Assembly (NCBI GenBank): GCA_910587895.1
Contig: CAJUOE010000002.1
Coordinates: 1 to 57,433 of the forward strand
Direction of reading: 5' to 3'
DNA from: an uncultured Lachnospiraceae bacterium
GTDB lineage: Bacteria; Bacillota; Clostridia; Lachnospirales; Lachnospiraceae
Length of the DNA stretch: 57,433 bases
The position numbers were made by a program, and so were the translations under genes. Below are positions 42,705-51,214 of this stretch, piece after piece; position 1 is the stretch's first letter; every line of letters begins with the position of its first letter. The notes below the pieces were generated by a model. That model searched no databases and was not told the DNA's origin. It saw nothing but the letters and a program-made list of their open reading frames with translations.

Positions 42705-42788
42705 TTCTCGTGCCCCACTTTCTTTTTATTTTTTTGATCCGGATTGTCAAAAGCTTGCTTTTGTCCCTCCCGGTTCCCTATAAAGTAA

Positions 42789-42816
42789 AGTATACCATAT
42801 TCTATTTCCATTGGAA
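42789..42816 (-). promoter_or_regulatory. probable promoter of the rnf operon
   Basis: On the minus strand TTCCAA (42811-42816) and TATACT (42789-42794) are 16 bases apart, about 85 bases before rnfC. The leader between them and rnfC contains a small AAAAGC/GCTTTT hairpin near 42751-42764. The -35 match is only moderate. Confidence 0.5.
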
Positions 42817-42826
42817 CATTTTTTTA

Positions 42827-43096
42827 TTATTTTTCGACAAGTTTTTTATTAGCCTCATACGCCTCACGGCAGGCCCTGGCAAGCTGGTCGGCGCAGGACG
42901 TGCGTTTCAGCCCGCACTGGACGCCGGACAGTTTCTCTTCAATCTGCGAAACGGTCAGGCCGTCCACGAGGATCGGAATCGCCTTCAGGTTGCCGTTGCA
43001 TCCGCCGGTAAAAGAAACGTTTGTAACGACATCCCCATCAATGTTCAATTTGATTTGACTGGAACAGGTTCCCTTTGTCTTATAAGTATATTCCAT
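42827..43096 (-). CDS. TSCPD-domain protein (TIGR03905 type)
   Basis: The 89-residue protein matches the small TSCPD family (start MEYTYKTKGTCSSQIK, middle FTGGCNGNLKAI, end TSCADQLARACREAY). It has conserved cysteines at C11, C33, C61 and C67. TSCPD domains also occur at the C-terminus of some ribonucleotide reductases, suggesting a metal-binding or redox role; the standalone protein is uncharacterised. The start at 43096 has AGGAG 8 bases upstream. The rnf promoter lies right after it. Confidence 0.9.
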   Translation of the reverse strand: MEYTYKTKGTCSSQIKLNIDGDVVTNVSFTGGCNGNLKAIPILVDGLTVSQIEEKLSGVQCGLKRTSCADQLARACREAYEANKKLVEK

Positions 43097-43208
43097 AGCT
43101 GCTCTCCTTTTCACATATTTATTATATTTCTGTTTTTATTTCCTGCTTTTTAGGATACCACATCTTTCAGGCCGGGTAAAGTTTTACTTAACCCGAAACC
43201 TTTTCCAA

Positions 43209-44030
43209 CTATACTTCCTGAGCTTTGAGGCGCTCTACTGCCGCCTGCGCATGTTTCACATAAAGTTCCTGAATCGCCGGGTTCTGCCCCAGTCCTTCCA
43301 GAAGGCATTCCACCTCATAGCCCTCCTTCTCCAGAATCATTTTCCACGAATTTCCAGTATTCCCTGCCATCTCATTGTTCGCATGGTCTCCGGCCACTAC
43401 CATCAGCGGTCTCAAAATAATTTTTTTGCAGGCGGCTTTCTGCTTTACGGATGCAATCACCTGCTCCAACGTCGGCTCTGCTTTCATCGTGGCAATATAA
43501 TAATTATCAACCCCCGCAAAGCGAAACGTTTCCTGCAGTTTCTCATAAACAATATTCGCACCTGTCTTTGTCCCATGCCCCATAAAACAGACGGCTGTCT
43601 TCCCATCCTCGTGCAACGCAGCCCCATCGGTAAGCGCCCTGGCAACCGCCTCAAAATCATCATCATCGGTAAGCAGCGGCTGTCCTAAAACCACCCGATA
43701 AAATTTGTCTTCATAATCTCTCAATGTGTCTGCCAGTTCCCTGTACTCACAGCCATCTGTCAAATGCGTGGGTAAAACGACAAGGTTCATAATCCCAGCT
43801 TCCAGCGCATGGATAAGCGCCTCCTCAACATTCTCAATGTTTTGTCCGTTACGCGCCCTCAGCCTGTCAATGATTATCTGGCTGGTAAATGCCCTGTACA
43901 CCTCATAGTCTGGAAATCTCTTTGCAACTGACTTTTCAACAGCCCCAATTTCCGCCTCAAGGGCCTCCAAACGGCTGGTTCCAAAACTCACAACCAGGAT
44001 TGCTGTCTTTCCTGCCTTACTTCTTTTCAT
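43209..44030 (-). CDS. cbiK: sirohydrochlorin cobaltochelatase CbiK
   Basis: CbiK inserts Co2+ into sirohydrochlorin in the anaerobic cobalamin pathway. The 273-residue protein has the two-domain chelatase fold. The metal ligands line up with Salmonella CbiK: H152 in FMGHGT, E185 in KAEPT and H216 in AGDHANNEMAG. ILVVSFGTSR opens the N-terminal domain. The start at 44030 has GGAGGG upstream. No other cobalamin genes are in the window. Confidence 0.93.
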   Translation of the reverse strand: MKRSKAGKTAILVVSFGTSRLEALEAEIGAVEKSVAKRFPDYEVYRAFTSQIIIDRLRARNGQNIENVEEALIHALEAGIMNLVVLPTHLTDGCEYRELADTLRDYEDKFYRVVLGQPLLTDDDDFEAVARALTDGAALHEDGKTAVCFMGHGTKTGANIVYEKLQETFRFAGVDNYYIATMKAEPTLEQVIASVKQKAACKKIILRPLMVVAGDHANNEMAGNTGNSWKMILEKEGYEVECLLEGLGQNPAIQELYVKHAQAAVERLKAQEV

Positions 44031-44093
44031 CCTGTCCCTCCCACTTAATCCAGTATACATAAACTTATGCAATTTTCCCAAAACCGTTTTCCC

Positions 44094-44122
44094 TTGACAT
44101 TCTACAGATTACATCTTAGAAT
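44094..44122 (+). promoter_or_regulatory. promoter of the small membrane protein pair
   Basis: A perfect TTGACA (44094-44099) and TAGAAT (44117-44122) are 17 bases apart, about 70 bases before the first gene. It is one of the strongest promoter matches in the window. Confidence 0.85.
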
Positions 44123-44195
44123 AATACTAATATTGGCATTTTGCCAGTAAAAACGCTCAAACATTTTGTTTACGCGCATAGAAGGAGGAAGAGAA

Positions 44196-44615
44196 ATGGC
44201 TTGTTTTATAGTTCCTGCAACGGAGGCAGTGATTACCACTGTTGCAACCAAAGCATTACAGAAAAAAGAATCCCAGCCTGAGAAAGTACAGGTTAGTTTT
44301 GACGGCATTACCACCACAGAGGCAGTCAAAATTCCTTTCTCAAAGAAACTGAAATGGCTGAACAATTTACTCTGGGGAGGATCCGCCCTGCTTGCCTTTG
44401 AGCATGTATGGCACGGTGAAGTGACGCCGTTTTTCCCATTCTTAACAGCAACGGCGAATCCCGTGGACGCAGCAGAGATGTTACAGGAAATGGCTACTGC
44501 CGGAGTGGGAATGACCGTTCTGGTGACTGCTGTATGGGGCGCTATGCTCGCGGTTTCGCATATGATGGAAAAACACGCTGTCAAATCAGCTGCCACCCTG
44601 CCTCCGGCGAAATAG
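44196..44615 (+). CDS. membrane protein of unknown function, 139 aa
   Basis: I do not recognise a named family. The protein starts MACFIVPATEAVITT, a hydrophobic stretch with an early Cys. A charged linker (QKKESQPEKVQ) follows, then two clear membrane helices (about 62-85 with NNLLWGGSALLAFEHV, and 104-127 with VGMTVLVTAVWGAML) and a short tail. The ATG at 44196 has AAGGAGG 8 bases upstream. It is the first of two genes 10 bases apart under a strong promoter, so the two proteins are probably made together and may form a complex. Confidence 0.7.
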   Translation: MACFIVPATEAVITTVATKALQKKESQPEKVQVSFDGITTTEAVKIPFSKKLKWLNNLLWGGSALLAFEHVWHGEVTPFFPFLTATANPVDAAEMLQEMATAGVGMTVLVTAVWGAMLAVSHMMEKHAVKSAATLPPAK

Positions 44616-44625
44616 GAGGACATCT

Positions 44626-44937
44626 ATGACATTGCTAACAACCATTTTTGCCGCCATCATCTGTACGGTTCTCTGGTACATAAACGCACCCGAAAGCCAG
44701 ATGAATACCGGCATCCTGTGCCTGATGTACTGGGGCGCATCCATAATGTGGTTTGTCGATGCTGTATTTGAGTATGTTGAAATCGGCAGCGAATATTTTA
44801 CACCTGCTCCAATTGATATGCTGAATGACTTCTATCTCGGCTTATCCGTTGTTGCGCTTGGACTGATTATCTGGCTTGTGGTTCTTCTCATCAAAGACCC
44901 CAAAGGCGTTGTCAAAGCAGTCCTGTTCAAAAAATAG
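44626..44937 (+). CDS. membrane protein of unknown function, 103 aa
   Basis: The 103-residue protein has three probable membrane helices (about 3-18, 27-46 and 72-93). Its central loop is acidic (VFEYVEIGSEYFTPAP) and the C-terminus is basic (KDPKGVVKAVLFKK). A GGAGG precedes the ATG. It is the second gene of the pair and is followed by a clear terminator. I see no enzymatic motif. Confidence 0.7.
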   Translation: MTLLTTIFAAIICTVLWYINAPESQMNTGILCLMYWGASIMWFVDAVFEYVEIGSEYFTPAPIDMLNDFYLGLSVVALGLIIWLVVLLIKDPKGVVKAVLFKK

Positions 44938-44944
44938 CTGATAA

Positions 44945-44978
44945 AAAGAGGACGATCCCATACCGTCCTCTTTTCTTT
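44945..44978 (+). terminator. bidirectional rho-independent terminator
   Basis: An 8-bp stem (AGAGGACG with CGTCCTCT, 44947-44954 and 44964-44971) has a T-rich tail on the plus strand and an A run before it that gives T on the minus strand. It can end both the membrane pair and the histidine kinase gene reading toward it. Confidence 0.85.
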
Positions 44979-44984
44979 CATTCT

Positions 44985-47900
44985 CTATCCCAGATACTGG
45001 CCGAGCACCTCAATTAAAACGTCCATGTCAATCGGTTTCGCAATGTGTGCGTCCATTCCATGCTTGATGGCAGCCTCCTTATCTTCTTCCAGGGCATTTG
45101 CCGTCATGGCAATAATCGGCATCTTCTTCACATCTTTCCTCGACAAATTTCGAATGGTTCTCGTCGCCTCATAGCCATCCATAATCGGCATCTGAATGTC
45201 CATCAGAATTGCGTCGTAATAATTCTCCTCCGACTCCTCTACCATCCGTACCGCATCCGTTCCGTCCGGCGCGCTCTCGATCACAAATCCCGCCTCCGTC
45301 AATATCATATCAGCAATCTCACGGTTCATTTCAATATCTTCCACAAGAAGAAGGCGTTTCCCGCCAAAATCAGCTAACGTCCAGGCCGCAACCGTTTCCT
45401 TTTTATCCAAAAGGTTGTTTGCTGACAGCAGCGCTGATTTCAGGTCAGACATGAAGAGCGGTTTTGCACAGAATCCCGTCACGCCTGCCTCCTTTGCCTC
45501 GTCCTCAATATCTGTCCAGTCATATGCCGTAAGGATGATAATGGGCGCATCCTCGCCGACCGCATTACGAATTCTCCTCGCTGTCTCTATACCGCTCATC
45601 TCAGGCATCTGCCAGTCGATAATATAGGTATGGTAGGCGTCCCCTTCCTCACAGGCAATCTTAGCGCGGTATACCGCCTCTCTTCCAGACGTCGTCCACT
45701 CAGAACGCATTCCTATCTGCTGGAGCATCTTGCTTACGCTGTTGCAGGTATTAAAGTCATCATCCACAACCATCGTGCGCAAACCTTCCAATTCCTTTAT
45801 CTGCGCCGCATTTTTTTCGTTATTCTGGAGCTGCAGCGTAAGTTCCACCCGGAACGTACTTCCCTTGTTCTGTTCGCTCTCTACCGTAATCTCGCCGTTC
45901 ATCATCTCGACGATATTTTTGGTGATTGCCATGCCAAGCCCCGTACCTTCAATGCCGGTCTTTGTCGTTGTCGTCTCACGCTCAAACGGCTCAAAAATAT
46001 GTTCTACAAACTCCGGCGACATCCCGATGCCGTTATCCTTGACAATGAAAATATAGTCGCCATAGCCATGCCGGAAGGTTGTTTTCTGCATAATTCGGAA
46101 CGTGATTGTCCCGCCTGCCGGCGTATATTTCACCGCATTGCTCAACAGATTGATAAATACCTGGTTCAGTTTCAGCGCATCCGCAATCACATCTTCATTT
46201 GTAACCTCAAATGTATCAATAAATAATTCCAGCTGTTTCGCTTTCACCTGCGGCTGTATGATATTAACCAGATTATGCATCAGTTCAGAAATATTGCACT
46301 CCTGCTCCTTAATCTGAACTTTTCCGCTCTCTATGCGGCTCATATCCAAAATATCGTTGATCAGGCTCAACAGATGGTTGCTGGAGGAAAGAACCTTCTG
46401 CAGGCAGTCCCTGACCTGATCCTTCCTGTCTATATGGCTGACTGCAATGGTTGCAAATCCAATAATTGCATTCATTGGCGTGCGGATGTCATGCGACATA
46501 TTCGAGAGGAATGTCGTCTTCGCCCGGTTGGCATGTTGTGCCTGCATCAACGCATCCTGCAAAGCCTGCGTCTGCCGTCTCTGTTTCTGCACCTGCTCGG
46601 TAATCTCCTTTGAGACCACCATAACCATGATATCATCGGTATCATTATCCCTTGTCATAATAAATGACTGACGGATGCAAATCTGTTCTTCCCCTATGCC
46701 GCTGCTCCAATAATCCACATTTACTTCTGCATCACCCGCAGCAAAGCATTCCTTTAAATAATCTACACTTACCTTCGTGCTGTATTCATTGACCGACTCA
46801 TCCAAAACAAATTCTTTCCAGCGTTCAAAACATTCCGATGCCCCGCATGGCGTTTCCAATCCCGCCCTTTGCAGGAGGGAAACCTGCTCCCCATTAATAG
46901 TACACAGAATATCCTGCTCAATCAAATCACGCGTCAGATTGAACTCAAAAGTGCAGAAAGCATTCGCCGTGACGGCTATCCTGTACTGCCGCTCCTTGCG
47001 GTCCGCAGCAGCCATTTCCGCCTGGATCCGCAGCTCGTTTTCTTTTAATTCTGTAACTGCCTGGCGGATAAACAGAACCTTGGACGCCCTGCCCTCATTC
47101 CGCTCCAGGCAAATAATATTGAGATGGTCCCACTCCTCGTTCCCATTTCTTAACACATGGTTTTCAAAGAGCAAGTCATCCTGCTCCTCCATTGCCTGAA
47201 TAATCTCTTCCTTCTGGATTACCTGCGCAAACTGCCTGCCGCCCTCTTCATCTATGATGATCGAACACAGATGTTTTTGTAAGTCCTCATACCCGCCGCT
47301 TACAGCAAGTTCGCTGTTCTCCGGCCTTGTACCCACAAGATACTGATACGTATCGCTTGCAAAATCAACCATAATATAGCGCGTAAATAAGGTGTTGACG
47401 CCGTTTATGATATAAGCCATCTCCTGGTTTTCTTTTTGCAGCGCTTTTTTCTCCCTCTGCGCCCGCACAATCAGTGAGATAATATAGAGGCCGAAGAGTC
47501 CAATCATCATTATTTCCAGACGGATTCCCACCCAGTTTTCATCCTTTATCATGTGCTGGGTGACACTTTTGGGAAATGTCTGCACAAGAACAAAATCCTC
47601 ACCGGAAAGATAACGAACACAGAGATTATCCGTTTCGCTTCCCGCATCACAAATAAAAGCTCCCTCTCCGCCATTTTCAAAGACTCCCCTTGTCTTTTCC
47701 GCAGTATTGGAGTCAATCATATTCATCTCCACAAGCAGGGAAATCAAATCTCCCTTGTGTGCCTTACTGTCCGAACAGGCAATCACACTGCCATCCGGCA
47801 TACATAAATGCGTGGAAGCCCCCACGCCAAAATATGTAGTGCTCAACATATCTTTCAAATATTCTTCTGCGAGATATGCCCCCCGCATTACACCGATAAT

Positions 47901-48377
47901 CCGTCCATCATAGCGAACAGGCGCATAAAAGCACAACATTGTCTCATCATAAAACTCAGAATCAAATACAACGGATGTGCCTTTTTTCCCCATCATGCCA
48001 TTCTCATAGTAATCATGCCCTGCCGCGCTGGATGTCCGTCCATCAGAAGCATAGCTGACGCCTTGCGAATCCGTATACATCACAACATCAAAAATGGAAC
48101 TCTCCTCAAGATCTTTCAGCATCTGTGTCGTAATCTCAGGTCCCGTCAGGCTGTTTCCAACAAAAAAGGTATACATATTAATCGAATCCAACGCATTCTC
48201 CAGATTCTCATCAATACGATCTGCCATTTGTCTCGCCGAGTCTGTCGCGTAGCTTTTATTTCTTTCCTCCATGCGTTTTGTATTCTGCGTAGCATACCAC
48301 TGAAAAATAATTATAATCGCAGTCAGCATAAAGATAACATATGCAATTTCCTGTATGGTTTTTTTCTTTCCTCTCAT
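44985..48377 (-). CDS. hybrid sensor histidine kinase with two receiver domains
   Basis: About 1130 residues. Two membrane helices (about 8-28 and 290-310) flank an extracellular Cache-like sensor domain. A PAS-like region follows, then the dimerisation/phosphoacceptor helix (FLSNMSHDIRTPMNA), the ATPase domain (NLLSNAVKYTP, DNGIGM, GTGLGM), and two receiver domains with phosphoacceptor aspartates in IIDWQMPEM and LMDIQMPIMDG. There is no DNA-binding output, so it must signal by phosphotransfer or protein contact. The ATG at 48377 is preferred, with AGGAGG 13 bases upstream; earlier starts at 48404 and 48413 lack a good site. It follows a related kinase gene by under 80 bases. Confidence 0.9.
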   Translation of the reverse strand: MRGKKKTIQEIAYVIFMLTAIIIIFQWYATQNTKRMEERNKSYATDSARQMADRIDENLENALDSINMYTFFVGNSLTGPEITTQMLKDLEESSIFDVVMYTDSQGVSYASDGRTSSAAGHDYYENGMMGKKGTSVVFDSEFYDETMLCFYAPVRYDGRIIGVMRGAYLAEEYLKDMLSTTYFGVGASTHLCMPDGSVIACSDSKAHKGDLISLLVEMNMIDSNTAEKTRGVFENGGEGAFICDAGSETDNLCVRYLSGEDFVLVQTFPKSVTQHMIKDENWVGIRLEIMMIGLFGLYIISLIVRAQREKKALQKENQEMAYIINGVNTLFTRYIMVDFASDTYQYLVGTRPENSELAVSGGYEDLQKHLCSIIIDEEGGRQFAQVIQKEEIIQAMEEQDDLLFENHVLRNGNEEWDHLNIICLERNEGRASKVLFIRQAVTELKENELRIQAEMAAADRKERQYRIAVTANAFCTFEFNLTRDLIEQDILCTINGEQVSLLQRAGLETPCGASECFERWKEFVLDESVNEYSTKVSVDYLKECFAAGDAEVNVDYWSSGIGEEQICIRQSFIMTRDNDTDDIMVMVVSKEITEQVQKQRRQTQALQDALMQAQHANRAKTTFLSNMSHDIRTPMNAIIGFATIAVSHIDRKDQVRDCLQKVLSSSNHLLSLINDILDMSRIESGKVQIKEQECNISELMHNLVNIIQPQVKAKQLELFIDTFEVTNEDVIADALKLNQVFINLLSNAVKYTPAGGTITFRIMQKTTFRHGYGDYIFIVKDNGIGMSPEFVEHIFEPFERETTTTKTGIEGTGLGMAITKNIVEMMNGEITVESEQNKGSTFRVELTLQLQNNEKNAAQIKELEGLRTMVVDDDFNTCNSVSKMLQQIGMRSEWTTSGREAVYRAKIACEEGDAYHTYIIDWQMPEMSGIETARRIRNAVGEDAPIIILTAYDWTDIEDEAKEAGVTGFCAKPLFMSDLKSALLSANNLLDKKETVAAWTLADFGGKRLLLVEDIEMNREIADMILTEAGFVIESAPDGTDAVRMVEESEENYYDAILMDIQMPIMDGYEATRTIRNLSRKDVKKMPIIAMTANALEEDKEAAIKHGMDAHIAKPIDMDVLIEVLGQYLG

Positions 48378-48452
48378 CTGGACAGACTTCCCTCCTAATC
48401 CCATTCTCTGCACAAAGGGATTATCTTGTAATAAATAACCGGTGACGATGTT

Positions 48453-51014
48453 TTATAAAATAAATTTTCTCAACAGTGACATTACTTCGTCAATATTGAT
48501 CGGTTTTGCCGTATGCGCATTCATTCCGCTATCCAGACAACGCTTGATATCCTCCGAAAAAGCATCCGCCGTCATAGCAATAATCGGAATCTCCTTGGCA
48601 TCTTCGCGCTCCATATTACGGATGGCCTCTGTCGCCTCATACCCATTCATGACAGGCATACGCACATCCATAAATATCAGCTCATAATATCCCGGTTCTG
48701 ACTTTTCAAACATCTGGGAACATATCTCTCCATTTTCTGCCCACTCTAATTCCAGTCCAATATCAGACAGAAGTTCTTTTAAAATTTCCCAGTTTATCTC
48801 ATTATCCTCGGCAACCAATACCCGATGTCCGGAAAAATCCAGCTCATCCGGTACATCTTCCTGCGTCTCCTCGTCCACCATATATTTCTTCAATCCGTGG
48901 AATAAAGTCGATTTAAACAGCGGCTTTTCCAAAAATCCATTGATTCCCGCCTCTCGCGCCTCTTTTTCAAAATCACTCCAGTCATAAGAAGATATCAGGA
49001 TTACGGAAATGTCCATATCTACAATCCGCCGAATCTGCTTGGCAACCTGAAGTCCATCCATATCAGGAAGTTTCCAGTCTAAGAGCACGATCTGATAATC
49101 ATCCCCACGCTGATGATGCGCCTTTACCAGGTTGATTGCCTTCTCTCCACTCAGCGTCCAGTCTGCCTGTATTCCAATGGAATCCAACACCTCAATCACT
49201 GTACGGCACAGTATTTCATCGTCGTCAATCACAAGCATTTTCCATGGTGGGAGGATCATATCAATCTCCTGCGTTTCTGCCTTTTCCATATCCAGAATTA
49301 AGTGAAATTCCGTTCCCTTTTGCGGCTCGCTCTCTACCTCTATGACTCCTTCCATCGAATCCACGATATATTTCGTGATTGCCATGCCAAGTCCTGCGCC
49401 TTCTGTTTTCTGCACCCGCTTGCTGTCTGCCCGCGAATAAGAATCAAAAATATGTTCCTGAAACTCCTGTGTCATGCCCATTCCGTTATCCTTAACAAAG
49501 ATATGGGTACGAATGAAATCGCTGCCTTTAGGTGACGGTTCCTCATCCTGATACAAAGACAACTGAACCGTTCCGCCATCCTGTGTATACTTCACAGAAT
49601 TGGATAACAGATTCAACAATACCTGATTCAGACGCACACTGTCACAATACACGTCCTCAGACAAAATAGCTCCAATATGTATATTAAAACTCTGTTCCTT
49701 CGCTTTAATCTGCGGCTGTACAATGCTGGCAACTCCCTCAATCACCTCACGCAGCGAAATTTTCTCCGAAGTCAGCGTCATCTTACCGCTTTCAATTTTT
49801 GACATATCCAGCACGTCATTGATAAGCCCCAGCAGATGTTTGCCGGACAACGTAATTTTCTTAAGACAGTTTTTTACCTGTTCGGCATCATCAATATGTG
49901 CTGTTGCAATCGCTGTCATTCCTACAATTGCATTCATTGGCGTCCGGATATCATGACTCATATTCGACAAAAACTCGCTCTTCGCCTTATTTGCCTTCAA
50001 TGCCTCCTGACGTGCTGCATCCAGGTCCCGCAGCTGCTGGCGGCTCATCTTGAAATAGGAATAAAAAATAAATATTAACATAACAAGTATCACGGTGAAT
50101 ATCCCCACCGTGGCCATTGTACGTTTCTGGGCAAGGCTCTCCACCGCTATATTCAAATTGCCAAACGGCAGAATTGTCACCAGATGCCACTCTGAATACG
50201 GAAGGGAATTACAGTAAAGCTGCTGGCGCCCGCCTCCGAGATTCAATATCTTGGAATACACTTTATCTTTTTCCATGGCATCGGTAAGCTCCGCTATATA
50301 ACTGTCTATCTCTTTCTTATCTCTTTGGCCATAGCGCTCATAGAGACTGGTAAAATAGTCCGGATATTCATCGCTCAAATCGCTTGCAATGAAAGTACCG
50401 TCCTTGCGGATAATAAGGGAATACATCAGGGAACTTTCCCCTTCTGTGCCCAACATGGTACTGATATAATCAAGCGGCAGCGCAGAAAGCATTGCCATAC
50501 TTGTCTTTCCACTGTGCATCGGATATTTCGCACTGACTCCGAAAATAACAATCTGGTTGCCATCCCTGTCCTTTCCCACTGCAACTTTGTTCTCTCCATG
50601 TTTCAGGGAATTATAGAAATGTTCCGGATCTACAAGTTCAAACTCCCGTCCATAAAGCATTTCTGTTTCTTCATCCTCCGATACCAGAGCCAGACAGTCA
50701 AACTCCCGAACTTCCGTTCTATATGTCAACTCCTGATGGATGTCTTCAATATCATCCATTTCCGGTGAAACAACCTTCACCACCGTTCGCGCCTGATCTA
50801 ACTTCAGTTCCATCAAAGTCTCAAAATGCGATGTAATCTGCTCATCAATCCCCCTCATATACAAATCGCCCACCTGATCAATGGAATCCTCGCTAACCCT
50901 CCCCATATATAAACCCAGGCCCATAAACGCCACGATACTTACGATTATAAGCAAGGAAAAACTGCCAATCAAAAACCGTGTCACACGTCTATCCTTTTTA
51001 TTATTGATGTCCAT
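48453..51014 (-). CDS. hybrid sensor histidine kinase with two receiver domains
   Basis: The 853-residue protein has an N-terminal helix (about 12-34), an extracellular sensor segment of about 250 residues and a second helix near 305-325. The kinase core follows (FLSNMSHDIRTPMNA, NLLSNSVKYTQ, DNGMGM, GAGLGM), then two receiver domains (LLDWKLPDMDG and FMDVRMPVMNG). It is a paralogue of the downstream kinase with a different sensor domain. AGAGAGG lies upstream of the ATG. A weak promoter candidate (TTGTTT, 17 bases, TATTAA) is near 51145-51173. The tandem arrangement suggests a shared regulon, but no partner regulator gene is present. Confidence 0.9.
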   Translation of the reverse strand: MDINNKKDRRVTRFLIGSFSLLIIVSIVAFMGLGLYMGRVSEDSIDQVGDLYMRGIDEQITSHFETLMELKLDQARTVVKVVSPEMDDIEDIHQELTYRTEVREFDCLALVSEDEETEMLYGREFELVDPEHFYNSLKHGENKVAVGKDRDGNQIVIFGVSAKYPMHSGKTSMAMLSALPLDYISTMLGTEGESSLMYSLIIRKDGTFIASDLSDEYPDYFTSLYERYGQRDKKEIDSYIAELTDAMEKDKVYSKILNLGGGRQQLYCNSLPYSEWHLVTILPFGNLNIAVESLAQKRTMATVGIFTVILVMLIFIFYSYFKMSRQQLRDLDAARQEALKANKAKSEFLSNMSHDIRTPMNAIVGMTAIATAHIDDAEQVKNCLKKITLSGKHLLGLINDVLDMSKIESGKMTLTSEKISLREVIEGVASIVQPQIKAKEQSFNIHIGAILSEDVYCDSVRLNQVLLNLLSNSVKYTQDGGTVQLSLYQDEEPSPKGSDFIRTHIFVKDNGMGMTQEFQEHIFDSYSRADSKRVQKTEGAGLGMAITKYIVDSMEGVIEVESEPQKGTEFHLILDMEKAETQEIDMILPPWKMLVIDDDEILCRTVIEVLDSIGIQADWTLSGEKAINLVKAHHQRGDDYQIVLLDWKLPDMDGLQVAKQIRRIVDMDISVILISSYDWSDFEKEAREAGINGFLEKPLFKSTLFHGLKKYMVDEETQEDVPDELDFSGHRVLVAEDNEINWEILKELLSDIGLELEWAENGEICSQMFEKSEPGYYELIFMDVRMPVMNGYEATEAIRNMEREDAKEIPIIAMTADAFSEDIKRCLDSGMNAHTAKPINIDEVMSLLRKFIL

Positions 51015-51214
51015 ATGTTTAAAACCACCTCTCTATAATAATACGGATAGCTCCATCTGGTCCGCGCCAGTATTTCTATCCTTTGTAATCCTGTATTTCT
51101 GCCATCCTTTTCCATCTAAAATCGCGAAATCTTTCCTAATATAATTAATACATGATTTCACCCTAAAAAACAAGTCTTTTTCCTGACAGAATTGAAATAA
51201 CATAAAAATTATTT

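Noticed and set aside
43174..43197. Hairpin after cbiK
   Set aside because: A 10-bp stem with one mismatch and no T tail; too weak to call.
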